64,000 nt of DNA from Metabacillus rhizolycopersici. Its GTDB lineage: Bacteria > Bacillota > Bacilli > Bacillales > Bacillaceae. Of the stretch, positions 56,142-64,000 are shown piece by piece. The DNA lies in NCBI RefSeq assembly GCF_020075705.1, contig NZ_JAIQUM010000011.1, positions 1 to 64,000 on the forward strand, in the 5' to 3' direction. A program made the translations under genes and the position numbers. The notes beneath the pieces are model-generated. The model saw only the letters and a program-made list of their open reading frames with translations. It was not told where the DNA came from and made no database searches. Position 1 is the stretch's first letter, and every line of letters begins with the position of its first letter.

Positions 56142-57232
56142 TTTGCCACCACTTTCATATATTCTTCGATAATATTGCATAATTCCTGTATATCGTCTTC
56201 ATAAATTTCACCAATATTTCCAATTCGGAATGTATCTGCATCCGTTAGCTTCCCTGGATAGATGACATATCCTCTCTCTTTGACAAAGGAATAAAAGTCT
56301 TCAAAGTTAAATCGCTCATTCGGAAAAAGGAATGTTGTAATAATTGGTGATTGCTTTTCAGCCGAGATATACGCATGAATCCCTATTTTTTCAAGTTTTT
56401 CTCTTACTATACGATTACTATTTTGATAGCGAGCAAATCGGGCTGAAACACCACCTTCTTCAATTAATTCATCGATCGCTTTAGAAAATGCCGCTACTAC
56501 ATGTGTCGGAGAAGTGTAGCGCCATTTCCCATCCTTGTCCATTTCCTTCCATTGATCAAACAAATCTAATGACAAACTACGCGCATTTCCTTCACAACCT
56601 AAAAGTTTCTCTAATCTAGCAATAACAAACCCAAACCCAGGAACTCCTTGAATACATTTATTTGCACTGCTGATTAAATAGTCGATTTCTAGTTTAGATA
56701 CATTAATATCCATTCCACCAAAGCTACTCATCGCATCGATAATCAGCGTTTTTCCATATTCCTTCGATAGTTTTGCAATCATTTCAATCGGATTTAAAAT
56801 TCCTGTCGTTGTTTCACAATGAACCATAACAATATGTGTAATCTTTCTATCTTCTTCTAAAATGTCTCTTATTTCATTTTCATTTGGATAATCATTGTAT
56901 TCTACACGATATTCCATATGATTTAATCCAATATATTTGGCCATTTTCACAACGCGTTCACCATATGCACCGTTCGTTACAATAAGGACTTTATCATTCA
57001 TTCCTATAGACGTAGTCATGACAGATTCAACAGCGAATGATCCGCTTCCTTGCATAAGAACAACGGTATATTCCTCTTTTGTAGCAGACGCAATTTCAAG
57101 AAGCTGTGCTCTAATTTTTTGTGTAATCTCTTTATAGTCATGATCCCAAGTACATCGGTCTAAGAGCATTTCCTCTTTAACTGCACTTGTAGTTGTTAAT
57201 GGACCTGGTGTTAAAAGTTTATAAGTATTCAT
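56138..57232 (-). CDS. phnW: 2-aminoethylphosphonate--pyruvate transaminase
   Basis: A 364-residue PLP enzyme that converts 2-aminoethylphosphonate and pyruvate to phosphonoacetaldehyde and alanine. Start LLTPGPLTTTSAVKEEMLLD, then DAMSSFGG with the PLP aspartate and SSANKCIQGVPGFGFVIA with the PLP lysine (Lys192). I placed the start at ATG 57232 with AGGGAG and AAGGAA ahead. It lies 21 bases after the importer gene and overlaps phnX, so the two catabolic steps are coupled. Confidence 0.96.
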   Translation of the reverse strand: MNTYKLLTPGPLTTTSAVKEEMLLDRCTWDHDYKEITQKIRAQLLEIASATKEEYTVVLMQGSGSFAVESVMTTSIGMNDKVLIVTNGAYGERVVKMAKYIGLNHMEYRVEYNDYPNENEIRDILEEDRKITHIVMVHCETTTGILNPIEMIAKLSKEYGKTLIIDAMSSFGGMDINVSKLEIDYLISSANKCIQGVPGFGFVIARLEKLLGCEGNARSLSLDLFDQWKEMDKDGKWRYTSPTHVVAAFSKAIDELIEEGGVSARFARYQNSNRIVREKLEKIGIHAYISAEKQSPIITTFLFPNERFNFEDFYSFVKERGYVIYPGKLTDADTFRIGNIGEIYEDDIQELCNIIEEYMKVVAK

Positions 57233-57253
57233 TTCCTTCCACTCCCTCATGAT

Positions 57254-59899
57254 CTATTTTACTGAATTGAAAAATTGTTGATGTTGCTCTAATAGTTCAA
57301 CTGTTAATGGTTGGTCAAATTTCTTAATATGTGCTGGCTTATTAATAGAAGTAACAGATTCACCCTCATAAAGTGCGACAGGATAGTTTGTTACTAAATC
57401 TTTTCTAGCATTTTTTATAATCACTTCTGCCATTTCCATCGCAAGCTTCGTTGTTTTATCGTCTTTATTCACAACAGCAATTGATTCAGTTAGTGAAAAG
57501 TTCCCTTCAATTGGATCAATAAAATCAATTGGTGCACCAGCCTCTTTCGCCGCTACCGCTTGATGGCGGAGCCCAAAACCAGCAGCAACTTCCCCAGCTT
57601 GTACTTTCTTAATCGGACCTGAACCAGAACTTTCTAAATGTGGACCACTATTTGCAATTAAATCATGCAGAACTACTTTTCCTTCCTCTTCACCGTATTG
57701 GCTAATAATAGCTTGAATTAACAACCAACCTGTCGAAGAGTCTAAAATATTTGGAATCGACACTAGTCCTTTATATTCTGGTTTCGTTAAATCTTTAATC
57801 GAGGTTGGGGTTGCTAAACCCTTCTCTTTCATTACTTCTGTATTGACAAAGATTGAACCTGTAATTGCTAAAATCGGTGTATAGTATGATGGGTATTGTT
57901 CAAATGCATCTGTTTTAAACGTTAGGTCCTTAAACATTGCGTGTTTTTGTTGAGCACTATCGGTAAAATAAGAACTCATTGTGACTAAATCTGCTTCCAT
58001 TTGATCTCCTTCAGCCATGAGCTTTCCACCTAACTCAGAAGTACCTAACGATTGAAGCGTATACTTTCCTTCATATCCAGCTTCTTTTAATGCAGTTTCC
58101 ATAGCTACAATCGCTTCTTCATCACCATTTGTTTGAATCACAACTGTTTTTACTTCATCTTCCTTTTGACTGTTACACGCTACTAATACAACGATTAAAC
58201 CCAGTGCAAAAAGAGACAGCATGATTTTGTTCATGTTTTTAATCATAAATTTTCCTCGCTTTGTATCGTTAATTTTGGGTGGTTTATTAATTGTTGTTTT
58301 TCTTTGAAAATAATCACAAAGTAATTTAACTACTAAATTGGTAACGAAGATTAATAGTGATAAAACAAAGATTTCATTAAATTTCGCAAAATGCTGCAGC
58401 TCTTTTATTTTGCTCGCTACTAATGAGGTTTGAGCTGAAACTAAAAAGATAATTCCACTAATCGTTACCATCGCATTAATAAAATAGTAGCTAAACATTT
58501 CAATTACCGTTGATGCTGAGTTTGGTAAAATGACGCGATAGACGGTCTTGATCCAGCTATCTCCTAATAACTCACCAGTCGTTTCCCAAGATGGATTCAT
58601 TTTAGATAGCGAGTTTTTTGCCATTAAATAAGGTGTAGTAAAGAAATGGACAATATTACATAGAATAATAATGATGAATGTTCCTTTTAGACTGCTGCCA
58701 TTAAAAAGCAGTAAATACGATAACCCGAGTACCATACCTGGGACTGTGTTCGTAATCATCGACACGATATCAATTGTTGCTTTCCCTTTTAACGGTGTGC
58801 GAACATTTAATATCGCTGAGCAAAAAGCAATTAGCGTACCAAATACCGCAGTCACTGCCGCAACGAATAATGAATTTTTATAAACCATTATTAAATCACT
58901 TGATTGAAATACATCAATAAAATGCTTCAATGTAAAGGTAAGATCATAAGGATAACTCGTTAAAAATGGTGCGATAAACATGACAACAAAAACAGAAAAC
59001 ATTCCTAACAAAATGACAGATGAAATGATTCCTAAGAAAGTATCTCTAAGCTTATGTTGAATCAGCTCTGTATCTGAAAACTTATCATAATGGAAATTAA
59101 ACTTTTCAAGGTAACTTAAAAGGAACACTGCAAACACGGCCGGCAACAACATTAATACTGCAATGACAGCCCCATTATTAAAATCAGGTATGGAACCAAG
59201 CATAACTTGATACAGATGCGTCGCTACCACGTTATACGTTCCTCCAACCGAAGCTGGTATTCCAAAATCCGTAAAACTTAAGATAAAAGAAAGGACAAAA
59301 GCTCCTCCCAATGTTCCCAAAAGTGGACGAATGATTGTGTTCATAAAACTTCTTACCGCCGAATCACCCATTAGCTTTGAAACGATAATAAATTTTTTAT
59401 CAATATACTTAAAAGAGTTATTAATAAGAAGAAAGGCTGCTGGTAATGTATAAATCACATAGCCGATTAATAATCCGTTAAATCCGTAAATCTCAAATAA
59501 ATTTCGTCCAACAATCTTCGTTATTAATCCTTGGTTTCCAAAGGAATACATGATCGCAAATCCATACGTAATTGTAGGAAGTAACATCGGGATAAGGATT
59601 CCAGTTTTTATCGCACCTTTTATCGGACGATAGATTCTCGTACAATGAATCGAATAAGCAAGAATAAATGCTAAAATAGTTGTGATCACAGCCGTAACGC
59701 TAGAAATTTTTATACTATTTCCAATTGACTCTATTAAATCTTGGTTAGACAGGAGTGATGCATAATTTGCAAAACCAAATCCACTGTCCGTTTCAATTGA
59801 ACGGATAAATAAAATACAGAGAGGCAATAAGAGAAAAATAGCAAACAACAATAATATCGGTATATAAATGATGCGCATCTCTGGTTTGACTTTAGACAT
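57254..59899 (-). CDS. 2-aminoethylphosphonate ABC permease joined in frame to its binding lipoprotein
   Basis: One open frame of 881 codons. Residues 1-551 are a double-length permease (about 12 membrane helices, two EAA-type loops, e.g. ETTGELLGDSWIKTVYRVIL), as in PhnU2-like phosphonate permeases. Residues 552-881 are a complete binding lipoprotein: ATG at 58246, signal NKIMLSLFALGLIVVLVAC and a PhnS2-like mature part (LVTMSSYFTDSAQQKHAMFK, SSTGWLLIQAIISQYGEEEG). Between them no stop codon occurs in a ~20-residue polar link. The lipoprotein has its own GAGGAAAA ribosome site, so free binding protein is probably made, with or without a fused form. Start ATG 59899 overlaps the ATPase stop by eight bases. 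A lost stop codon, or a sequence error, could explain it. Confidence 0.85.
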   Translation of the reverse strand: MSKVKPEMRIIYIPILLLFAIFLLLPLCILFIRSIETDSGFGFANYASLLSNQDLIESIGNSIKISSVTAVITTILAFILAYSIHCTRIYRPIKGAIKTGILIPMLLPTITYGFAIMYSFGNQGLITKIVGRNLFEIYGFNGLLIGYVIYTLPAAFLLINNSFKYIDKKFIIVSKLMGDSAVRSFMNTIIRPLLGTLGGAFVLSFILSFTDFGIPASVGGTYNVVATHLYQVMLGSIPDFNNGAVIAVLMLLPAVFAVFLLSYLEKFNFHYDKFSDTELIQHKLRDTFLGIISSVILLGMFSVFVVMFIAPFLTSYPYDLTFTLKHFIDVFQSSDLIMVYKNSLFVAAVTAVFGTLIAFCSAILNVRTPLKGKATIDIVSMITNTVPGMVLGLSYLLLFNGSSLKGTFIIIILCNIVHFFTTPYLMAKNSLSKMNPSWETTGELLGDSWIKTVYRVILPNSASTVIEMFSYYFINAMVTISGIIFLVSAQTSLVASKIKELQHFAKFNEIFVLSLLIFVTNLVVKLLCDYFQRKTTINKPPKINDTKRGKFMIKNMNKIMLSLFALGLIVVLVACNSQKEDEVKTVVIQTNGDEEAIVAMETALKEAGYEGKYTLQSLGTSELGGKLMAEGDQMEADLVTMSSYFTDSAQQKHAMFKDLTFKTDAFEQYPSYYTPILAITGSIFVNTEVMKEKGLATPTSIKDLTKPEYKGLVSIPNILDSSTGWLLIQAIISQYGEEEGKVVLHDLIANSGPHLESSGSGPIKKVQAGEVAAGFGLRHQAVAAKEAGAPIDFIDPIEGNFSLTESIAVVNKDDKTTKLAMEMAEVIIKNARKDLVTNYPVALYEGESVTSINKPAHIKKFDQPLTVELLEQHQQFFNSVK
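58244..58262 (-). promoter_or_regulatory. internal ribosome site and start of the phosphonate binding lipoprotein
   Basis: On the minus strand GCGAGGAAAA lies four to five bases ahead of ATG at 58246-58244, in frame with the permease. From this start the product has 330 residues and a standard lipoprotein signal with Cys near residue 24. Confidence 0.75.
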
Positions 59900-60644
59900 C
59901 CGTTTCACCGAATAAGTTATAAATATTTTGTCTCTTAATTTGTAATTGTTTTAGAATAAATTCTTTCACAAAATCATTTTTTGGTTCGTTAATGATCTCT
60001 TTAGGTGTGCCAAATTGAGAAATTTCACCTTGATTGATGATTAATATTTTATCTGACAGCGTTAATGCCTCTTCTGGATCATGCGTTACAATAATTGTCG
60101 TAAGCTTAAATTCCCTTGCAATTGATTGAATACGTTGCTTAATCGATTCCTTTATGACACCGTCTAATGCGCTCAACGGCTCGTCCAATAATAAAATTTT
60201 TGGTTTCATGACCAATGTTCTCGCCAGCGCTACCCGTTGTTTCTGACCACCAGATAACTCTCCTATTTTCTTAGTTAAATGAGGCTTTAACTCCAAAAAT
60301 TCTATATATTCCTGAACCTCTTTTTCCGTTACGAGGCCCTTTTTATTTTTCAAACCATATACAATATTTTCGTAAGCATTTAAATGAGGAAAAAGCGCAT
60401 AATCTTGGAATACGATATTAAATCCACGATTCTTCATTGTCACGTCGCTTATATCGATATCATTAAAAATGATTTTTCCATCGTTCATCTTCGTTAATCC
60501 CAGGATGATATTTAATAGTGTTGTTTTACCACTTCCACTTTGACCTAGTAGTGAAACGATTTCTCCTGTGTTAATTTCTACATTTATATTATTTAAAACA
60601 ACTTTATTATCGTAATGTTTGCTAACATTTTGTAATTTCAGCAA
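59892..60644 (-). CDS. 2-aminoethylphosphonate ABC transporter ATPase (PhnT-like)
   Basis: A 250-residue ATPase with Walker A GQSGSGKTT, signature [17 protein letters not shown] and Walker B KILLLDEPLSALDGVIK. It lacks the long C-terminal TOBE domain of PotA-like proteins. The start is TTG 60644, six bases after AAGGAGGTG; the earlier GTG at 60665 would put that site inside the gene. First gene of the phn operon, driven by a PhoP-box promoter. The substrate is inferred from phnW/phnX. Confidence 0.88.
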   Translation of the reverse strand: MLKLQNVSKHYDNKVVLNNINVEINTGEIVSLLGQSGSGKTTLLNIILGLTKMNDGKIIFNDIDISDVTMKNRGFNIVFQDYALFPHLNAYENIVYGLKNKKGLVTEKEVQEYIEFLELKPHLTKKIGELSGGQKQRVALARTLVMKPKILLLDEPLSALDGVIKESIKQRIQSIAREFKLTTIIVTHDPEEALTLSDKILIINQGEISQFGTPKEIINEPKNDFVKEFILKQLQIKRQNIYNLFGETDV

Positions 60645-60671
60645 ACCGTTCACCTCCTTAAACACAACCTT

Positions 60672-60725
60672 AGTATAAAAGTTAAATGTAAATAAAAATA
60701 CAGATTTATGTAAATACTATGTAAA
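60672..60725 (-). promoter_or_regulatory. PhoP-activated promoter (Pho box) of the phn operon
   Basis: On the minus strand, hexamers TTTACA (60725-60720), TTTACA (60714-60709), CTGTAT (60703-60698) and TTTACA (60692-60687) are each 11 bases apart; three match the PhoP pattern TT(A/T/C)ACA. A -10 box TATACT follows at 60677-60672, nine bases on. No good -35 box is present, as expected for activated promoters. Confidence 0.78.
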
Positions 60726-60890
60726 TTTTGCATAAATAATAACTAATTCATGACTACTTCATGACAATATTAATCAATATTTTTAATTACTTTATATGTA
60801 CTTTTTGAATCAATCTTGAATATATAATCCGTTAACAGTAAACTTAACTTATAAAGAAGTTTAAAATGATAACGTTGAATGGGGGATTGT

Positions 60891-61652
60891 ATGTTTCCGC
60901 TTGAAAGGCAAAAGAAAATTCTCGAATTGCTAATGATTAAAAAGGTACTGAAGATATCTGAGCTAACGGAGGAGTTACAAGTTTCAGTTGATACACTTCG
61001 TAGAGATCTAAACCTCCTAACAAAACAAGGGAAAATTGAAAAAATATATGGTGGAATTAAGCTTGTTGAATCGAAGTTTGGAGAATCTACAATCGATGAA
61101 CGGATGGTCAGTCACTTAGAAGAAAAGGAATCGATTGCACAAAAATGTTGTGAATACATCAATGACGGTGATTGTATTTATATTGATAGTGGCTCAACAA
61201 CTTATCAAATAGCTAAATATATTAAAGATAAAAAGAAGCTAACGGTTGTCACAAATTCAATCCCGGTTGTCAATGAGTTATTAACTAGTGATGTAGAGCT
61301 AATTATTATTGGAGGAAAAGTAAGACAAAATGAAAAGTCAGTCGTATCTTATGACTATTTATTTAATTTTCATGAATTAAATATATCAAAAGCATTTATT
61401 TGTGCGAGTGGCATTACGATTGAAAAGGGAATTTCTGACTATAACTTAGAGGAAACCGTCACAAGGAAAAAAATGATTGAATTATCAAAGGAAGTCTACG
61501 TTGCCGTTGATAGCACAAAATTTAATAAAGATGTAACGGTTGGTGTTGCTTCACTTGATAAAATTGATTACATTATTACAGACCATCATTTAAATAAAAA
61601 TTTTATTCCTAAATTTGAAAAAACAAGTACAAACTTAATCATTTCTGAATAG
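60891..61652 (+). CDS. DeoR-family transcriptional regulator
   Basis: A 253-residue regulator. The N-terminal helix-turn-helix reads ERQKKILELLMIKKVLKISE and VSVDTLRRDLNLLTKQGKIE; the C-terminal sugar-phosphate isomerase-like (DeoRC) domain includes YIDSGSTTYQIAKYI and VTNSIPVVNELL. Family members sense phosphorylated sugars or related metabolites. It is divergent from the phn operon, so it may control it, sensing phosphonoacetaldehyde or a similar compound; this is inference. Start ATG 60891 with GGGGGA ahead. Confidence 0.9.
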   Translation: MFPLERQKKILELLMIKKVLKISELTEELQVSVDTLRRDLNLLTKQGKIEKIYGGIKLVESKFGESTIDERMVSHLEEKESIAQKCCEYINDGDCIYIDSGSTTYQIAKYIKDKKKLTVVTNSIPVVNELLTSDVELIIIGGKVRQNEKSVVSYDYLFNFHELNISKAFICASGITIEKGISDYNLEETVTRKKMIELSKEVYVAVDSTKFNKDVTVGVASLDKIDYIITDHHLNKNFIPKFEKTSTNLIISE

Positions 61653-61732
61653 GAATTCTTCTGAGAAAGCGGCAATCAAATGAAATAATTCTTCTCGTTT
61701 AGTTCAGGGGAAAACATATATCTAGAAAACAG

Positions 61733-61761
61733 AAAAGCCCCTAATTGTTAGTCATTAGGGG
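61733..61761 (-). terminator. terminator of the amino acid importer operon
   Basis: CCCCTAAT (61738-61745) pairs with ATTAGGGG (61754-61761), and CTTTT follows on the minus strand. It could weakly serve the DeoR gene too. Confidence 0.75.
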
Positions 61762-61831
61762 TAAATTACTATATAGTTATCACTTACGCTGTCTATCATC
61801 ATTATTACCTGTCAAAAACCTCATAGACAAA

Positions 61832-62566
61832 CTATTTTAACGTCCGCTTTAAAAATTCCCTCGTACGTTCTTGTGTTGGATGGTTGAAAATTTGCTCTGG
61901 ACTTCCCTCTTCAGCAATAACTCCTTTGTCCATAAAGACGATACGATCAGATACCTCTTTAGCAAATTCCATTTCATGCGTTACGATTAACATTGTAAGT
62001 CCCGATTCTGCAAGCTCCTTCATGACTTTAAGCACTTCTCCTACCATCTCAGGATCAAGTGCTGATGTTGGTTCGTCAAACAACATTACTTCTGGTTCCA
62101 TTGAAAGTGCTCTTGCAATCGCGACACGTTGCTTTTGACCACCTGATAATTGACTTGGCTTGGCATTTAGATATTTATCCATTCCAACGACTTGCAAATA
62201 GTTCATCGCGATTTTTTCAGCCTCTTCTTTCGTACGCTTTAACACTTTAACCTGTCCCACTACACAATTGCTTAACACATTGTGATTGTTAAATAAGTTA
62301 AATTGTTGAAAAACCATACCTAGATTTTGGCGATAGGCATGAATATCATGCTTGTCATCTAAAATATCTTCACCATTATAGATAATTTGTCCGCCACTTG
62401 GCTTTTCCAACAGATTAATACAACGAAGAAGAGTTGATTTACCAGACCCCGAGGAACCAATGATACAGACGACTTCTCCCTTATTTACTGAAAAATCAAC
62501 GTCTTTTAGAACTTCATGAGATCCATAGGATTTTCTTAAATGTTGAATATCAATTACTTTTTCCAT
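61832..62566 (-). CDS. polar amino acid ABC transporter ATPase (GlnQ/ArtM-like)
   Basis: A 244-residue ATPase of the polar amino acid (PAAT) type: Walker [10 protein letters not shown], signature [17 protein letters not shown] and Walker [18 protein letters not shown]. The motif [19 protein letters not shown] is typical of the GlnQ/HisP group. It follows the permease by 20 bases, with AAGGAGGAG ahead of ATG. Amino acid specificity is not clear. Confidence 0.92.
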   Translation of the reverse strand: MEKVIDIQHLRKSYGSHEVLKDVDFSVNKGEVVCIIGSSGSGKSTLLRCINLLEKPSGGQIIYNGEDILDDKHDIHAYRQNLGMVFQQFNLFNNHNVLSNCVVGQVKVLKRTKEEAEKIAMNYLQVVGMDKYLNAKPSQLSGGQKQRVAIARALSMEPEVMLFDEPTSALDPEMVGEVLKVMKELAESGLTMLIVTHEMEFAKEVSDRIVFMDKGVIAEEGSPEQIFNHPTQERTREFLKRTLK

Positions 62567-62586
62567 AAGCTCTCCTCCTTCTTTCG

Positions 62587-63315
62587 TTATTTATTTTCAG
62601 CCCCAATATTCATTGTGTAATTATCAGGACCATCTAATTTCTTTTCAATTAAGCGCAAAATAATCGTTACTGTAAATGTCAGGACAAAATAAATGACACA
62701 CGCAACAAAAAACGATTCAAAATATCTAAAGTTGTTTCCTGCAATTGATTTTGTTTGGAAAAATAATTCAGTTACAGAAATGACATTAAGTACAGAAGTA
62801 TCTTTTATATTGATGACAAATTGATTTCCTGTTGCCGGTAAAATATTACGGATAACTTGCGGTAATACGACATTAAACATTGTTTGAATATGATTCATCC
62901 CTAGCGCATGTGCTGCTTCAAATTGCCCTTTATCAATAGAAAGAACTCCACCACGAACAAATTCAGCCATGTAAGCCCCTGTATTAATTGAGACGATAAA
63001 TATTGCCGCTGTTAATGGATTCATATCAAGACCGAATGCTAAAGCTGAACCATAAAAAATGACCATAGCCTGTACAATCATCGGTGTTCCACGGAAAAAT
63101 TCAATATAAATAGAAAGGATGACATTAATAATTTTTAAAAAGGCCCTTTTTGCTCCCTTTTCAGGCTTAGGAATGGTACGAATAACTCCTGCAAGTAAAC
63201 CAATAATAGCCCCAAAAACAGTACCAATCAAAGCAATTAATAGTGTTATGCCCGCTCCACGAAGGAACATTGGCCAGTTTTCAACAATAATCTTTACAAT
63301 CCATTCGATGGTCAT
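62587..63315 (-). CDS. polar amino acid ABC transporter permease
   Basis: A 242-residue permease with about five membrane helices. The HisMQ family motif is seen as [21 protein letters not shown] and the EAA loop as [22 protein letters not shown]. Start ATG 63315 with AAAGGAGGAG ahead. It pairs with itself or a partner not seen here. Confidence 0.92.
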   Translation of the reverse strand: MTIEWIVKIIVENWPMFLRGAGITLLIALIGTVFGAIIGLLAGVIRTIPKPEKGAKRAFLKIINVILSIYIEFFRGTPMIVQAMVIFYGSALAFGLDMNPLTAAIFIVSINTGAYMAEFVRGGVLSIDKGQFEAAHALGMNHIQTMFNVVLPQVIRNILPATGNQFVINIKDTSVLNVISVTELFFQTKSIAGNNFRYFESFFVACVIYFVLTFTVTIILRLIEKKLDGPDNYTMNIGAENK

Positions 63316-63340
63316 TTTTCTCCTCCTTTGATTCATCATA

Positions 63341-63370
63341 AAACCGACTGCGCAAAGCTGCAGCCGGTTT
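63341..63370 (-). terminator. hairpin between binding-protein and permease genes
   Basis: AAACCGACTG (63341-63350) pairs with CAGCCGGTTT (63361-63370), the single mismatch becoming G-U in minus-strand RNA. TTTTAT follows. It ends part of the transcripts after the binding-protein gene. Confidence 0.78.
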
Positions 63371-63380
63371 CACTTCCAAA

Positions 63381-64000
63381 TTATTGTGCTGCTGGTTGAT
63401 TCTTTATAGCAGCATCCATGATGCTATTCTGTTCTTCCTCTGAAATATTTGCTAAGATTTCATTGATTTTTTCCGTTAATGCACTATCTTTTCCAACACC
63501 TACAGCAATTGCTGTATCATCATCAGACGTTTCAAATCCATCTGTAAATTCAACCATTGCAAAGTTTTCGTTTGCAGCAGAAGCACTAACAGCTTCAGGT
63601 CGTTCAGAAACGTACCCATCAATTACTCCCGATTCAAGTGCAACTCTCATTGCTGAGAAGTTGTCCATAGCAGGCTTCTTGGCTACACCTTCAATTTGAT
63701 CAATGACTGAATAATGAAAGGTATTTAATTGAGCCGTTACTTTTGCCCCTTTAAAATCTTGGATCGAAGTAGCACCTTCATAGTTTCCGCCCTTTTTAAC
63801 AACCATAACTAAATTTGATTTGTAATAGTTTTCTGAGAAGTCAATTGTCTTCTTACGTTCTGCTGTTGGTGACATTCCTGCAATGATTGCATCAATTTTA
63901 CCTGAAGTTAATGCTGGTACAAGACCGTCCCATTCCGTTTTAACAATTACTAATTCTTTTCCTAAACCATCAGCAATCTTTTTAGCGATTTCTACATCAT
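63381..64000 (-). CDS. polar amino acid binding protein, 3' part only
   Basis: The C-terminal ~206 residues of a family 3 (SBP_bac_3) binding protein; the signal peptide and start lie beyond the right edge. Visible marks: DVEIAKKIADGLGKELVIVK, the ligand-binding WDGLVPALTSGKIDAIIAGM, and SPTAERKKTIDFSENYYKSN. The ending GVGKDSALTEKINEILANIS is also typical. It begins the operon with the permease and ATPase genes. The frame stays open to the edge, so an internal ATG at 63875 is not the real start. Confidence 0.9.
   Translation of the reverse strand, partial: DVEIAKKIADGLGKELVIVKTEWDGLVPALTSGKIDAIIAGMSPTAERKKTIDFSENYYKSNLVMVVKKGGNYEGATSIQDFKGAKVTAQLNTFHYSVIDQIEGVAKKPAMDNFSAMRVALESGVIDGYVSERPEAVSASAANENFAMVEFTDGFETSDDDTAIAVGVGKDSALTEKINEILANISEEEQNSIMDAAIKNQPAAQ

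Overview
The window is AT-rich DNA from a Bacillus-like Firmicute (Bacillaceae). The evidence is the gene families and gene orders: a Yuk/Yue-type VII secretion operon, a sigY-yxl type operon, a Spo0J-type parS site, AGGAGG ribosome binding sites, Fur and PhoP boxes of the B. subtilis kind, and many GTG/TTG starts. It looks like ordinary chromosome. No rRNA, tRNA, transposase, phage gene or CRISPR array was seen.

Layout. 1-12120 (minus): type VII secretion, in transcription order esxA, esaB, essB, essC, esaA, essA, two small LXG-partner proteins and the 5' part of an LXG toxin that leaves the window. 12.6-16.6 kb: a small unknown protein, a GNAT acetyltransferase, a UMF1-type MFS protein and a luciferase-like monooxygenase. 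16.9-19.4 kb (minus): a ParM-type actin and a ParR-like adaptor, preceded by two clusters of GTATAC repeats that look like a parC centromere. 19.5-22.3 kb: an SDR and NADP-glutamate dehydrogenase. 22.4-25.4 kb (minus): an ECF sigma factor of SigY type with its regulators and an ABC exporter, behind a matching ECF promoter. 25.5-30.1 kb (minus): a branched-chain amino acid importer. 30.1-31.1 kb: a gene-free gap holding a parS site, followed by a DHA2 drug-efflux protein. 32.8-39.2 kb (minus): an ABC importer with nucleoside hydrolase and adenine deaminase, a likely purine nucleoside salvage unit. 39.4-45.2 kb (minus): a DUF2294/MpsC protein and a ugp-type glycerol-phosphate importer with its phosphodiesterase. 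45.6-50.8 kb: a ferredoxin-NADP reductase divergent from a siderophore importer, with a Fur box for each side. 50.9-54.6 kb: two sugar-type transporters around a gap with three related dyad operators. 54.8-61.7 kb: a truncated gene, the 2-aminoethylphosphonate operon (importer, phnW, phnX) with a PhoP box, and a divergent DeoR regulator. 61.8-64 kb (minus): an amino acid importer, cut by the window edge.

How the parts relate. Much of the window is nutrient acquisition: phosphorus (phn, ugp), iron, purines, branched-chain and polar amino acids, and probably sugars. Several operons have a hairpin between the binding-protein gene and the rest, which would raise binding-protein levels. A dispersed intergenic repeat with a central hairpin occurs in five full or partial copies.

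The points most worth following are the chromosomal ParMR pair with duplicated iterons about 12 kb from a parS site, the permease and binding-protein genes joined in one frame in the phn operon, the PhoP box in front of that operon, the triple operator at 52.6-52.9 kb with no regulator nearby, and the hairpin repeat with compensatory stem changes.
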